Shown in pieces: positions 35,020 through 44,499 of a stretch of 64,000 nt of DNA. Each line of letters opens with the position of its first letter. Position 1 is the first letter of the stretch. This DNA comes from Acidobacteriota bacterium (GTDB lineage: Bacteria > Acidobacteriota > Blastocatellia > UBA7656), in the NCBI GenBank assembly GCA_040754075.1, contig JBFMDH010000008.1, positions 135,410-199,409 on the forward strand. Direction: 5' to 3'. The position numbers were made by a program, and so were the translations under genes. The notes beneath the pieces were generated by a model that was given only the letters and a program-made list of their open reading frames with translations, searched no databases and was not told the DNA's origin.

Positions 35020-35709
35020 TCACATTTCCAGACTGCTTAAACTGCGGGCTTGCAGCGGCAATGCTTTGGGATGGAATTTACGGGCGAAAGTATAAACATA
35101 GGTTCGCAAATTGTAGTAATAAGGGTTAAAGCCAAAATCATCGGCTTCTTTTAATGCCTGGGCAACCGACCATTTGCTTTCCGCTATGCGATAGATGGCG
35201 CTCATTTCACCCGAGCGATTCACTCCGTCTGCGCAAAACACATAAAACGGTCCCTGCGTTTTATCGCTTACCAGGGCAACGAAAGCTTTGGCTTCCTTAT
35301 CCGTGGGCGGATTCCAAACGCTTGTAGGCAACCAGCGATATTGCAAGCCGCTGCGTTCGGCAGCGATGCCCAGTTCGTCTGTATGGTCGTAAATCGAACG
35401 CAAATCAACAATAGTCTTGATACCCAGTCGTTTTATTGTTTCAATGCCACCATGAGCCGGTTCTGCCCCTCGCGTATAGTTTGCGTCCAATCGGTGAAAG
35501 AAAGGTAAGGTAGCTGAAACCTCCGCGCTGTCATCACGAAGGTAATTTGTTTGCTCTCCCGCAGTAGCATTTTTGGTTGAAACGATTGTCGGGTTGGATG
35601 AAGCATTTGCCTGAGTAGCAAAAATGGCATCACGTCTGACAACGACTAATCCAATAACTAAGACTACCGTGATAACGATAAGGGAAAAGATAAAACTTCT
35701 TTTTTGCAC
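35020..35709 (-). CDS. Membrane-anchored dual-specificity-phosphatase-like protein
   Basis: 229 aa. One N-terminal membrane helix (5-24) is followed by a cysteine-phosphatase fold. The P-loop reads VFCADGVNRSGEM: Cys-x5-Arg is intact, but the usual His before Cys is Phe. The general-acid region is near LPTSVWNPPTD, and RGAEPAHGGIETIKRLGIKTIVDLRS is typical of DSP-like proteins. It is probably periplasmic, so its substrate is unlikely to be a cytoplasmic phosphotyrosine. The start is GTG at 35709 with AAGGA upstream. Confidence 0.75.
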   Translation of the reverse strand: MQKRSFIFSLIVITVVLVIGLVVVRRDAIFATQANASSNPTIVSTKNATAGEQTNYLRDDSAEVSATLPFFHRLDANYTRGAEPAHGGIETIKRLGIKTIVDLRSIYDHTDELGIAAERSGLQYRWLPTSVWNPPTDKEAKAFVALVSDKTQGPFYVFCADGVNRSGEMSAIYRIAESKWSVAQALKEADDFGFNPYYYNLRTYVYTFARKFHPKALPLQARSLSSLEM

Positions 35710-35792
35710 TACTTTTCATTCCTTCTTGTCAGCTTTTGAGGGCTAACACGCTAAATTTATTTATAGCCGATTTTCATCACGCAAGCAAAGAA

Positions 35793-36026
35793 ATGATGAT
35801 TACGGAAAATCACAGCCGGCGGTTTGGTTTAATTACGAAGCAATTTGACCCTAAGAATTCAGTCATTTTGAACGAAGCGACTTTTATAAATTTACTAATG
35901 TCGGAAAGGCAGCAAGGAAACCATTCGGACAAATTAAAAAACCAACTGAACAAGTTTTATGGCACGAGGATAGCTTACTTTTTGCGGATTGGTTCGACTT
36001 GTATCCATTGCATACTGAATAGGTGA
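35793..36026 (+). CDS. Small ORF upstream of the c-di-GMP gene, uncertain
   Basis: A 77-aa frame beginning MMITENHSRRFGLITKQF and ending just before the HD-GYP gene (stop TGA at 36024-36026, next ATG at 36029). It has no clear ribosome site and no recognised domain. It could be a real coupled small gene or chance. The rest of the 319-base stretch 35710-36028 shows nothing else I can support. Confidence 0.3.
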   Translation: MMITENHSRRFGLITKQFDPKNSVILNEATFINLLMSERQQGNHSDKLKNQLNKFYGTRIAYFLRIGSTCIHCILNR

Positions 36027-36028
36027 GG

Positions 36029-38482
36029 ATGACGGCATCGGTCTATAAACAGAAACAACTTGCAGCCAACCTGTATGAAGGTCTGATCAGCCTTTTCGGG
36101 TTCGGGGTGTTTCTTTTTTCTCTCTATAGCACATTTATCAATTATGCAATGATCGGGATAGATTGGGATTGGGTAGTTTTAACCCTGATTACCATCTGTT
36201 TGATCTCGCGCATTGAAATGAAATTATTAAAAACGCCGGGAGCGTTGACTCTTGGCGATACGATTTTTTTTGCCGCGATATTATTGAATGGCATTTATCC
36301 GGCAGTGACGCTTGCGGGTATTGATAGCGTCATTCGAGCTTTTCAGAAAAAGAAATCCTATCGAGAGACGCTCTTTCGAGTTGCGCTGATGAGCCTCGCG
36401 CTGTTTTGTGCCGGACAGGCTTATCGGTTACATGACAATGGCACACCGCTGAGCAAGATGAACTGGGAATATCTGATCGTCGGGCTTGGCGTTATTGGTA
36501 CAGTGTTTTTAGTATTGAATTCCGGTCTGATGGTGGGGATGATTGGCTTACGAAGGGGATACCGATACCTTCAACGGTCTAAAGATACTGCGGTTTGGAC
36601 GGCTTTGTCATACTTCGTGGGGGCAGCCGTCGCCTGCATTATTATCAAACTAATTGCTACGGTTTCATTCATCGCATTTTTAACCACTGCGCCGATATTA
36701 ACGATTACCTACCTGACCTATAAAACTTACCTCGATAAAGTTGAAAATACCAACCAACACGCAGAAAAGGTGGCGAATCTGCACCTCAGAACCATTGAAG
36801 CGTTGGCGATTGCGATTGATGCCAAAGATGAAGTCACCCATGACCATGTGCGTCGGGTGCAAATCTATGCCACAGGGCTTGCGCGACTCTTTGGGCTATC
36901 TGACAGTGAGATTGAAGCCTTAAAAGCCGGTGCCTTATTGCATGACATCGGGAAGCTGGCGGTTCCCGATTACATCTTGAATAAGCCGGGACCGCTGACG
37001 CCTGCGGAATTTGACAAGATGAAAGTGCATACGATTGTTGGCTCAGAGATTTTGGAGCGCGTCGGCTTTCCTTATCCGGTTGCGCCTGTCGTTCGCCATC
37101 ATCATGAGCGCTGGGATGGTCGCGGCTACCCGGATGGACTTAAAGGGGACGCCATTCCGATTACGGCGCGCATCCTCTCGGTTGCCGATTGTTTCGATGC
37201 CGTGCGTGAAGAGCGGCAATATCGCAGAGCCATGACCCGCGAAGAAGCCATCACTTTACTGAAAGATAACAGCCAGGCGATGTTCGACCCGGCTATCGTT
37301 CAAGCCTTTTTAACTCACCTGGATGAATTTGAACAGGAAATCAGGGAGCAGGGAATTCAATTGCAATCCTTTACCGGATTGAAGGAGTTTAACGACCCGG
37401 CGACAGACTTGCGCCGGGAAAATGACGCTCAGGTATTTGAGAAAATTCGTAGCGCGCACAGGGAAGTCACGGCGCTATACAACATCGCGCAGACGATTGG
37501 CACCAGTCTGGATTTGCGCGATACCTTTGCGGTCTTTTCTGCGCGTTTACAGGATATTGTGAGTTACACCACCTGCGTTTTATATCTGGTGAGAAAAGAT
37601 TCGACAAAAATCGAAGCGGCGCATGTTGCCGGTCGCAATGCCGAGCTATTAAAAGGTAAAAAGATGCCCTCCGGGGGAGGGATTGCGGGATGGGTTGCGG
37701 CAAATAACCATCCGATGCATAACAGCGATCCCAATCTTGATTTTGAAGCCTTGCGCATCGAAATGCCGGATGATTATCGCGCCGTCCTGGTTGTGCCCAT
37801 GATGCGCGAAGGGCAGATGATTGGCGCGCTGGCGCTCTATTCGACTGAGATTTTGAATTATGACGCCGACCATTTGCGACTGGTCGAAGCCGTTGCCACC
37901 CTTTCGGCAGACGCGATTGCCAATGCCGTGCACCATGAGAAAACTCAGGAAAGCGCCCTGTCAGATTCGCTCACCGGGTTACCCAATAAGCGGGCATTGC
38001 GGTTGCGTTTCGAGGAAGACGCTGACCGCGCCCTGCGCCATAATGACCATTTTTGCGTGGTGATGATGGATTTGGATGGCTTCAAAAATGTCAATGATAT
38101 GTTGGGTCACCCGGTTGGTGATCATTTATTGCTGGAGATTTCTAAAATCATGATTCAGCAGGTGCGTTCGACCGATTTCATCTGCCGTTATGCCGGTGAT
38201 GAATTTGTGGCTATCTTGCAGGCTGATACTGAAGAAGCTCTGGAAATGATTTATCGTTTGCAAAAAGCCATTGAAAAGCATGATTTCCGTTTTGGCAGAT
38301 CAGACCTGCATATCGGAATCAGCGCCGGTCTTGCCTGCTTTGATTCGGATGGTTGTACGCTGGATGAATTATTATTGAATGCCGACCGGGCAATGTATTC
38401 CGATAAACTGACTCGCAAGACCAAAGTGTCACAAGCCTCATCGACCAAAACCGGTTCAATCAATCAGTTGAAAGTAATGTAA
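36029..38482 (+). CDS. Membrane HD-GYP, GAF and GGDEF protein
   Basis: About 817 aa. Six to eight membrane helices (1-235) precede an HD-GYP phosphodiesterase domain (HDIGKLAVPDYILNKPGPLT; HHHERWDGRGYPDGLKGD). Next come a GAF domain (about 470-630) and a GGDEF cyclase domain (about 640-800) whose signature reads RYAGDEFVAIL, so Gly1 is Ala. HD-GYP breaks cyclic di-GMP and GGDEF makes it, so both activities may be present in one membrane sensor. The ATG at 36029 is preferred to the GTG at 36023; the ribosome site is weak. A MITE sits nine bases after its stop. Confidence 0.92.
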   Translation: MTASVYKQKQLAANLYEGLISLFGFGVFLFSLYSTFINYAMIGIDWDWVVLTLITICLISRIEMKLLKTPGALTLGDTIFFAAILLNGIYPAVTLAGIDSVIRAFQKKKSYRETLFRVALMSLALFCAGQAYRLHDNGTPLSKMNWEYLIVGLGVIGTVFLVLNSGLMVGMIGLRRGYRYLQRSKDTAVWTALSYFVGAAVACIIIKLIATVSFIAFLTTAPILTITYLTYKTYLDKVENTNQHAEKVANLHLRTIEALAIAIDAKDEVTHDHVRRVQIYATGLARLFGLSDSEIEALKAGALLHDIGKLAVPDYILNKPGPLTPAEFDKMKVHTIVGSEILERVGFPYPVAPVVRHHHERWDGRGYPDGLKGDAIPITARILSVADCFDAVREERQYRRAMTREEAITLLKDNSQAMFDPAIVQAFLTHLDEFEQEIREQGIQLQSFTGLKEFNDPATDLRRENDAQVFEKIRSAHREVTALYNIAQTIGTSLDLRDTFAVFSARLQDIVSYTTCVLYLVRKDSTKIEAAHVAGRNAELLKGKKMPSGGGIAGWVAANNHPMHNSDPNLDFEALRIEMPDDYRAVLVVPMMREGQMIGALALYSTEILNYDADHLRLVEAVATLSADAIANAVHHEKTQESALSDSLTGLPNKRALRLRFEEDADRALRHNDHFCVVMMDLDGFKNVNDMLGHPVGDHLLLEISKIMIQQVRSTDFICRYAGDEFVAILQADTEEALEMIYRLQKAIEKHDFRFGRSDLHIGISAGLACFDSDGCTLDELLLNADRAMYSDKLTRKTKVSQASSTKTGSINQLKVM

Positions 38483-38491
38483 ATCAATCCT

Positions 38492-38634
38492 CAGCAATTC
38501 TCAGTTTGACCTGATCGCATCAGAATCAGAGTGAGTTTGGCGCAAGCGCCCTCGCTTCTTGAGCCTATTTTCAACAATTGCAGTCCAATCAATGGGCTGA
38601 CCGGCAGCGCCATTTTCCAAACTGAGAATTGCTG
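38492..38634. mobile_element. 143-bp MITE with 17-bp TIRs and 9-bp TSD
   Basis: CAGCAATTCTCAGTTTG (38492-38508) and its exact inverse CAAACTGAGAATTGCTG (38618-38634) bound the element. The direct repeat ATCAATCCT flanks it (38483-38491 and 38635-38643). There is no coding frame inside. It starts nine bases after the stop of the HD-GYP gene. The ends differ from the 26.4-kb element, so this is a second family. Confidence 0.9.
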
Positions 38635-38643
38635 ATCAATCCT

Positions 38644-38951
38644 TCACCGGTCAAAAAACTATTGAAGAGACGCTTCCATATGATATGCTCATCTACGAGT
38701 TTTTCAGTGTTTTTCGCCTCCTAATTCAAGATTTAACCAAATAGCCTAGCCGCACAATAACCCTGATAGTCTTTGGTAAACCGCCTTAGTGCTGTTAGCT
38801 ATTGCTATGGTGATCTCCAATGCACACAGAATGGTTAGAAAACGATTTCTTAACAGGTGATTTTGCTTCGAGGCGTAATCCGAAGTGAGCAAAATATTAC
38901 AGGCAGATTTATTTTCTGGTAAAAGCAGAGATAAAAGAATAGATAAAAACC
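38644..38951. other. Intergenic region after the MITE
   Basis: 308 bases before the glycosyltransferase gene. AT-rich, with short runs such as TAAAAGAATAGATAAAAA just before the start. I see no repeat, terminator or ORF I can support; the promoter of the next gene should be here. Confidence 0.3.
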
Positions 38952-41183
38952 ATGTCCAATAGAATTGCCGTTGAAAAAGTTGGTGATGTAAGTTCTCTCG
39001 GAATCGCACAGCCTAAAAAAACAGGTGAAGTTTCACGGATTACCAAAAGTATTGGCTTCTGGGTTTTTAACTTAACATTTATTGGGATTTTCACTCTGGC
39101 ACTTTATGCTCACCTCAAAGTTTCTAAGGTTGGGGATACCTATGTGGGGTGGCTGATGCCATTCGCGCTCTTTTTCAATTTAGTGTTTACGGTTATCGTT
39201 TTGGCAATCATTTATGCAGTAGGACGGAAAGTAACCGGTTATTTTTCAACGGTATTTATCAGCGTCGCCGAAGAAATTTCCTTCTCTACCATGTTAGGTT
39301 TGGGAATTGTTGGGTTAGTTTTATTTGTTTTTGGTATTTGGGGGCTATTTCGACTAACTCCTTTGATCCTCCTTTTATCCGGTTTAGCGATATTTTCCTA
39401 CAAGGAATTTGGTCGCCTAATAATTATGTCGAAAGGAATATTGAGAGCCTGCCGCTCTATACCTGGAATCCTCATTGCCTTGGGTTTAGGAAGTATAGTG
39501 ATTCTATTAGCGGTAAAATCATCAACCCCGCCTTATGCCGTTGATGATGCAATTTGTCATCTGGCGGTTCCGCAGGAATATATTAAGGCGGGAAAAATAA
39601 TCCCTCTTTTTGATAACTTCCCGAGCAATATGCCGCTGCTTGTTCATATGTTTTATGCCGTTTTTATTGCGGCGAAGGCAGATATTGCGGCGCGTTTTTT
39701 CAGTTTGGGGTTAGCAGTTATAACAGGCATCGCGGTTTATGCTTTTGGTCTCCGGTTTCTCAATCGTCTTGTGGCGACCCTTGCCATATTCATCTTTTTT
39801 AGTGCGGGCGTTGTCTTGGAAGTGGCAATCTCGAATCGCATAGATGTGACCGTTGCCGGAATGATGTTTCTTGCAAGTTATGCGATGGTGAATTATTTTG
39901 AATCCAATAGAATTCAATGGCTTTGGCAATCCGCACTTTTTTCCGGTTTTAGTTTAAGCATTAAATATACTGCCGCGATATGGATAGCTTCTCTTGGCGT
40001 TATGTTTCTTTACGAAGGGTTAGTTCGTAAGCGCGAACCTTTGTTGAACTGGGTGAAGAATGGGGCTTTCTTCACCCTCATTATGTGTGCTGCGGTCTCA
40101 CCCTGGTTAATAAAAAATGCAGTTTACTTTAAAAACCCTCTCTACCCGTTTATCACCGGAGAGGTGGCGGATTATGGCGCACAGGGAATTCGTTATTTCA
40201 CTGCTCCAGATGAAAAGCGAATGGATGATTATTTTATTCAAAGCAAACAGGAGGTAGGCGAAGAGTTTGATTATATCGAAAAAACAATGACACGGCGGGC
40301 AACAAAAAGGGAAGAACGTCACCCGTTAAGAGTTTGGGAGCATTTCACGAAACCCGAGTTGTATAGTATGGGCGATGCCGAAAAGTCACATTCGCCAAAT
40401 TATTTTTTTATGCTTTTACCTCTCTTCTTTTTAGTGCCGAAGCCCAGATGGTTAATCTGGCTGGGATTGTTTTCAATTGTTTTTTTTCTATTTGTGGCAT
40501 CATCCGCCTGGCTAGGTAGATATCTGGTGCCGATGTACCCCGCCCTCACTGTAATAATAGCTCACACAATTGTTGCCCTAGCGCAACGATGGCGGTTGCT
40601 TAACCGTTTAAAGATGGTTTTACCGATTGCGGTGGTAATCATCGGGTGGCTCTTTGCTATGTATGCCTTTGCCTCGCAACTCAATCAATTGCATGAAATA
40701 GACTTTATTGTCGGTAGGCTTTCGCGTAAAGATTTTCTAAGTCCGATGTATTATTATCCTGCCATGGATTACATCAATAACTATACGCCAACCGATGCCA
40801 AGGTGATGTTGATGGGCGTGCAGACCGGCTATCATCTGCAAAGAGATTATATCGCTGACCCGGCTTGGGATTCCGTAGAGTGGCAACGTTTAATGATTCG
40901 GAATAATTCAATGGCTGAAATTTACGAGGATGTGAAACAACAAGGCATCACTCATGTCCTTTTTCATCCTGGTTTATTCAATTTTATTGCCGAATATGGT
41001 CGAGCAGGAAGCGGCCCCTCTGGTGAAATGTATTCTGCCCAAAGGAATAAAAAAGGTGAAAAAGATTATGACGTGCAACTCAGGAACTATGCGACCTTTG
41101 AATTGTTTAGCAGTAAATACCTGGAAAATGTTCAAACCTTCAAAACCGGGAATATTGAATTCCGAATTCTGAAATTGAAATAA
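38952..41183 (+). CDS. GT-C type membrane glycosyltransferase (GT39/ArnT-like)
   Basis: 743 aa with about twelve helices and an Asp-rich loop after the first helix cluster (STPPYAVDDAICHLAVPQEYI). This is the acidic acceptor loop of PMT/ArnT-like GT-C enzymes, which use polyprenyl-phosphate sugars. A long C-terminal soluble part (about 570-743) follows. The acceptor is unknown. The next genes, an ABC-2 permease and a TPR protein, lie downstream on the same strand. The start region MSNRIAVEKVGDVSSLG has no strong ribosome site. Confidence 0.8.
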   Translation: MSNRIAVEKVGDVSSLGIAQPKKTGEVSRITKSIGFWVFNLTFIGIFTLALYAHLKVSKVGDTYVGWLMPFALFFNLVFTVIVLAIIYAVGRKVTGYFSTVFISVAEEISFSTMLGLGIVGLVLFVFGIWGLFRLTPLILLLSGLAIFSYKEFGRLIIMSKGILRACRSIPGILIALGLGSIVILLAVKSSTPPYAVDDAICHLAVPQEYIKAGKIIPLFDNFPSNMPLLVHMFYAVFIAAKADIAARFFSLGLAVITGIAVYAFGLRFLNRLVATLAIFIFFSAGVVLEVAISNRIDVTVAGMMFLASYAMVNYFESNRIQWLWQSALFSGFSLSIKYTAAIWIASLGVMFLYEGLVRKREPLLNWVKNGAFFTLIMCAAVSPWLIKNAVYFKNPLYPFITGEVADYGAQGIRYFTAPDEKRMDDYFIQSKQEVGEEFDYIEKTMTRRATKREERHPLRVWEHFTKPELYSMGDAEKSHSPNYFFMLLPLFFLVPKPRWLIWLGLFSIVFFLFVASSAWLGRYLVPMYPALTVIIAHTIVALAQRWRLLNRLKMVLPIAVVIIGWLFAMYAFASQLNQLHEIDFIVGRLSRKDFLSPMYYYPAMDYINNYTPTDAKVMLMGVQTGYHLQRDYIADPAWDSVEWQRLMIRNNSMAEIYEDVKQQGITHVLFHPGLFNFIAEYGRAGSGPSGEMYSAQRNKKGEKDYDVQLRNYATFELFSSKYLENVQTFKTGNIEFRILKLK

Positions 41184-41239
41184 ACCGGAACTGCATTTTG
41201 ATAGCCCTTGAAAAAAATTTTGAAGAATATCGGTGAGAT

Positions 41240-42082
41240 ATGGCAGCAAGTGAACTTGGAACCAGACAAGAGTTATCGATGACATCCTTGCGTAAACCGA
41301 ATAGTCTGACGCGGATTCGCGCGATTGCGGTGAATGCTTTTCGTGAATCGGTTCGCGACCGTGTGTTATATAACCTGATTTTGTTCGTCTTGATTTTAGT
41401 CGGCGCGTCAATTTTTATCAGTGAACTGTCAATCGATCAGGAAACCAAATTTATCGCTTCGCTCAGTCTAAGCCTGATGCTGGTATTCGGGGCGCTAATT
41501 GCCATCTTCATCGGCGTCGGTCTGGTCTATAAGGAAATTGACAAACGCACGATTTACAACCTGCTTTCCAAACCGGTTCATCGCCACGAATTCATTATCG
41601 GGAAATACCTGGGGCTTTGTTTGACTCTGCTTGTCAATCTGCTGGTAATGGTTGCCGGGACGGAACTGGCGCTTCTCTATGTGAGTAAAAGTTTCGGCGC
41701 GCTTCATCTGTCGATTCTGCCGACCGCGTATCTGATTTTCCTTGAACTGGCGGTGACGATTGCCGTGGCATTGATGTTTTCGAGTTTTTCAACGCCCATG
41801 CTGTCGGCACTGTTTTCGTTTGCCGTTTATGTCATTGGCAATTTCAGTAACGATTTGAAACTGGCTGCCGACCTGAGCGAATCGGCAGTCACCCGCGCGA
41901 TTTTAATCGGACTTTATTATGTAATGCCGAACTTTTCTAATTTCAGTTTTATTTCCCAGGCATCTTACGGACAATTGCCGCCCGCAAAGATGCTCTTAAC
42001 TTCAACCGTCTATGCGGTGATTTATATCAGTATCTTGATTTCAGCAGCAGTGTTGATTTTTCAGAAACGCAATTTTAAATAG
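41240..42082 (+). CDS. ABC-2 type permease without adjacent ATPase
   Basis: 280 aa with six helices. The N-terminal FRESVRDRVLYNLILFVLILV and ERT-like VYKEIDKRTIYNLLSKPVHRHEFIIGKYLG motif are typical of ABC-2 permeases of the NosY/GldF type. No ATP-binding gene is beside it. It starts 57 bases after the glycosyltransferase and its stop overlaps the GTG of the next gene, so a small operon is likely. Substrate unknown. Confidence 0.82.
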   Translation: MAASELGTRQELSMTSLRKPNSLTRIRAIAVNAFRESVRDRVLYNLILFVLILVGASIFISELSIDQETKFIASLSLSLMLVFGALIAIFIGVGLVYKEIDKRTIYNLLSKPVHRHEFIIGKYLGLCLTLLVNLLVMVAGTELALLYVSKSFGALHLSILPTAYLIFLELAVTIAVALMFSSFSTPMLSALFSFAVYVIGNFSNDLKLAADLSESAVTRAILIGLYYVMPNFSNFSFISQASYGQLPPAKMLLTSTVYAVIYISILISAAVLIFQKRNFK

Positions 42083-42093
42083 TGAGTCTTGAA

Positions 42094-42981
42094 ATGAACC
42101 GTTGGCTTCCTGCAATTTTTATTATTGTCGGTTTTGGCGTGCTCTATCCTTTGCAACGCTATATCGACACAGAAATGCCCAAATCATCCATCAGTGAAGA
42201 ATCGCTCTATTTTACTTCGGGCAAACAAATCAAACAGATGAGCCTTGGACTCGATGCCCTGACAGCCGACATTTACTGGATTCGCACGGTACAGTATTTC
42301 GGCAGAAAGGTGATTGAAAACGGTCAACCGCAAAGCTTTGGCAACACCGGAACCATCAAAATGCAACTGCTTGCGCCGCTTCTCAAAATCATCACCGAAC
42401 TCGACCCGCATCACATTCCGGCTTACCGCTTTGGCGCAATTTTTTTACCTGAACGTGATATGAACGCGGCAATTGAATTATTGAATAAAGGCATTGAGGA
42501 AAATCCCAATGAATGGCGACTCTATCAGGATTTGGGATACATCTACTGGCAAAATCAGGAATATCAAAAGGCGGCAGATGCTTATGAGCGCGGCAGTGAA
42601 CTTCCGCAAGCGCCCTGGTGGATGCGCGATTTGGTCGGCTATTTACGCATTAAAGGTGGCAGCCGCGAAGCCGCCCGGGCAATATTTGAACGTTATGTTG
42701 ACAGCGATGACCCGAAGATTCGCGAACAGGCGGTTGCCCGATTGAATCAACTGGTGTCGCTTGATGAACTCGACCTCATCAATCCGATTCTGGCGCGTTA
42801 TAAACAGGAAACCGGAACCTGCCCGGACACTTTGCGCATGTTTGCCGCAAAATTCAAAAGTCTGGGTTTGACTTTGAATAAAGATTACCTGCCGGTTGAC
42901 CCCTGGGGATTTGCTTATAAACTTGACCCGGTCAATTGCAAAGCGACCATCGCCGACGAATCGTGGGTGCCGAGAGAATAA
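42094..42981 (+). CDS. TPR protein with GspG-like C-terminal motif
   Basis: 295 aa from the ATG at 42094; a GTG at 42082 would overlap the previous stop. An N-terminal hydrophobic anchor (about 6-20) precedes three TPR-like helices (ELDPHHIPAYRFGAIFLPE, NPNEWRLYQDLGYIYWQNQEYQKAADAYERG). The end contains PVDPWGFAYKLDPVNC, resembling the DPWGxxY element of pseudopilin GspG. It may be a scaffold for the upstream permease or glycosyltransferase. No catalytic motif is visible. Confidence 0.75.
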   Translation: MNRWLPAIFIIVGFGVLYPLQRYIDTEMPKSSISEESLYFTSGKQIKQMSLGLDALTADIYWIRTVQYFGRKVIENGQPQSFGNTGTIKMQLLAPLLKIITELDPHHIPAYRFGAIFLPERDMNAAIELLNKGIEENPNEWRLYQDLGYIYWQNQEYQKAADAYERGSELPQAPWWMRDLVGYLRIKGGSREAARAIFERYVDSDDPKIREQAVARLNQLVSLDELDLINPILARYKQETGTCPDTLRMFAAKFKSLGLTLNKDYLPVDPWGFAYKLDPVNCKATIADESWVPRE

Positions 42982-42983
42982 GG

Positions 42984-43877
42984 TCAGCCTTGAATTTTTC
43001 GCAGTTCGATATTGACGGTTCCGTTTGACAGTTTGAGTTTGGTTTTGACGGGCAATTTTCGCGCATCATCGGAAAACCAGATATACATCTCGCCGCTTCG
43101 GCGCAAAAATAAGCCGCCGAAAATTTTTGCCTCGATCATGATGGCTTTAAATTTACCGGCATCGACTTTCACTTCTTCGCGTTTGCCAATCAGCACTTCA
43201 ATGTTACGAATCCGACCTTCATCGCAAACCGGAAATGATAAAGTCGTGCCTTCCTTTAATTCCTGAGTGCGGGTGAAATAAAAAATCGACAGAATATCTT
43301 GTACCCAAACCGGCGAGGTACTCTCTTTTTCCTGCGGCGCAAAATCGGGTTCCGAAAGATTCTTGAAGACATATTTCAATCGCCCTTTTTCACGATCAAT
43401 TTTCATGGTGTGTTGTTTGCGGGTCTTGCCATCATCAATCAGTTTTACGGCTTCAATGACGCTCAAATCCTCTGTGCTGATCAGTGAACTCAGGGTTTGC
43501 TCGAAATTCAATTTGAAAAGCGAGGTGAGAAACCCTTTGGAGACAATCTCACCTTTGAGTTGCAGCGTATTGGCATTGGCGGTTGGCTCGGTCTTTAAGG
43601 TCATTTCGCCGACTTTGCCGGAAAAAATCAATTTCTCAAAACTTACTTCATAAAACAGGGATTCTCCGGCTTGAAACGGTAGCGGGTGAGTAATTTTTGG
43701 CGCAGGTGGTCGGGTAGTTTCAGCCTCGCCGTTTTTTAATAAAAAATCCTGGTCGAAAGGGAAATTATTAAAACAGCAGGTTGAGGAAGCGGCAGGTTTT
43801 TCTCCGGCTTCGGTAGGGGGAGAAAAAATGATTGCCGGAGAAAAAATCAAAAACAGACTTAAAAAATATTTGTTCAT
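42984..43877 (-). CDS. DUF3108 exported protein
   Basis: 297 aa with a signal peptide (1-24) and the DUF3108 body (HPLPFQAGESLFYEVSFEKLIFSGKVGEMTL to the C-terminal MYIWFSDDARKLPVKTKLKLSNG). DUF3108 proteins are periplasmic and of unknown function, common in Gram-negatives. It ends the minus-strand set GT9, methyltransferase, DUF3108. Confidence 0.85.
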   Translation of the reverse strand: MNKYFLSLFLIFSPAIIFSPPTEAGEKPAASSTCCFNNFPFDQDFLLKNGEAETTRPPAPKITHPLPFQAGESLFYEVSFEKLIFSGKVGEMTLKTEPTANANTLQLKGEIVSKGFLTSLFKLNFEQTLSSLISTEDLSVIEAVKLIDDGKTRKQHTMKIDREKGRLKYVFKNLSEPDFAPQEKESTSPVWVQDILSIFYFTRTQELKEGTTLSFPVCDEGRIRNIEVLIGKREEVKVDAGKFKAIMIEAKIFGGLFLRRSGEMYIWFSDDARKLPVKTKLKLSNGTVNIELRKIQG

Positions 43878-43884
43878 AGGTTTA

Positions 43885-44466
43885 TTACATCAATACCATT
43901 TTTACTGCCAATAATCCATAAACCACAACCACCCCCAAAGCCGCGCGATACTCCCGATGTTTTTTATACTGCTGCAAAGAAAAGCCACTTTCACCTTCTC
44001 GAACAGGGGATTTTCTAAAAGGCGTCAAGCGTGGCAAAAACATCGGCACGCGCGAACGATAGGATGCATAGTCTGCCGGAAATAGATTATTCAAGGTTTC
44101 GGCTTCGGCAAGCATCACCGGAATATAAATCAATAAATACAAGCCGAGAAATACCGCGATAAACCACAGACTGTTCGTGCTCAATGCAATGCCCATCGCC
44201 ATGATGAACGTACCGAGATAAAGTGGATTGCGGGTAAATGCATAGGGTCCGCTGACCGTGAGTTCCTGATTTTTTTTCAAAAAACCGGATGCCCAGGCGC
44301 GAATCCCTAAACCTAAAACTGAAATCAGGAAACCGATGATTAAACCGCCGAGAGTTGGACGCGCGGCAATAAACAGTAACGGCACAATCACAAACCCCAA
44401 GGTGACGCGGAGTTTTTGCGCCAACCGGCGAAAGGTCAAACGATTTTCAACTTGAGCATTTTGCAT
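43885..44466 (-). CDS. Isoprenylcysteine-carboxyl/PEMT-type methyltransferase family membrane protein
   Basis: 193 aa with four to five helices. The SAM-binding motif of the family is GPYAFTRNPLYLGTFIMAMG, with the later EAETLNNLFPADYASYRSRVPMFLPRL. Members methylate isoprenylcysteine, phospholipid or unknown lipids in the membrane. The acceptor is not readable. It lies between GT9 (33-base gap) and DUF3108 (7-base gap) on the same strand. Confidence 0.85.
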   Translation of the reverse strand: MQNAQVENRLTFRRLAQKLRVTLGFVIVPLLFIAARPTLGGLIIGFLISVLGLGIRAWASGFLKKNQELTVSGPYAFTRNPLYLGTFIMAMGIALSTNSLWFIAVFLGLYLLIYIPVMLAEAETLNNLFPADYASYRSRVPMFLPRLTPFRKSPVREGESGFSLQQYKKHREYRAALGVVVVYGLLAVKMVLM

Positions 44467-44499
44467 AACAGTATCGATTATTGTCCGGTATCAGCCTGA

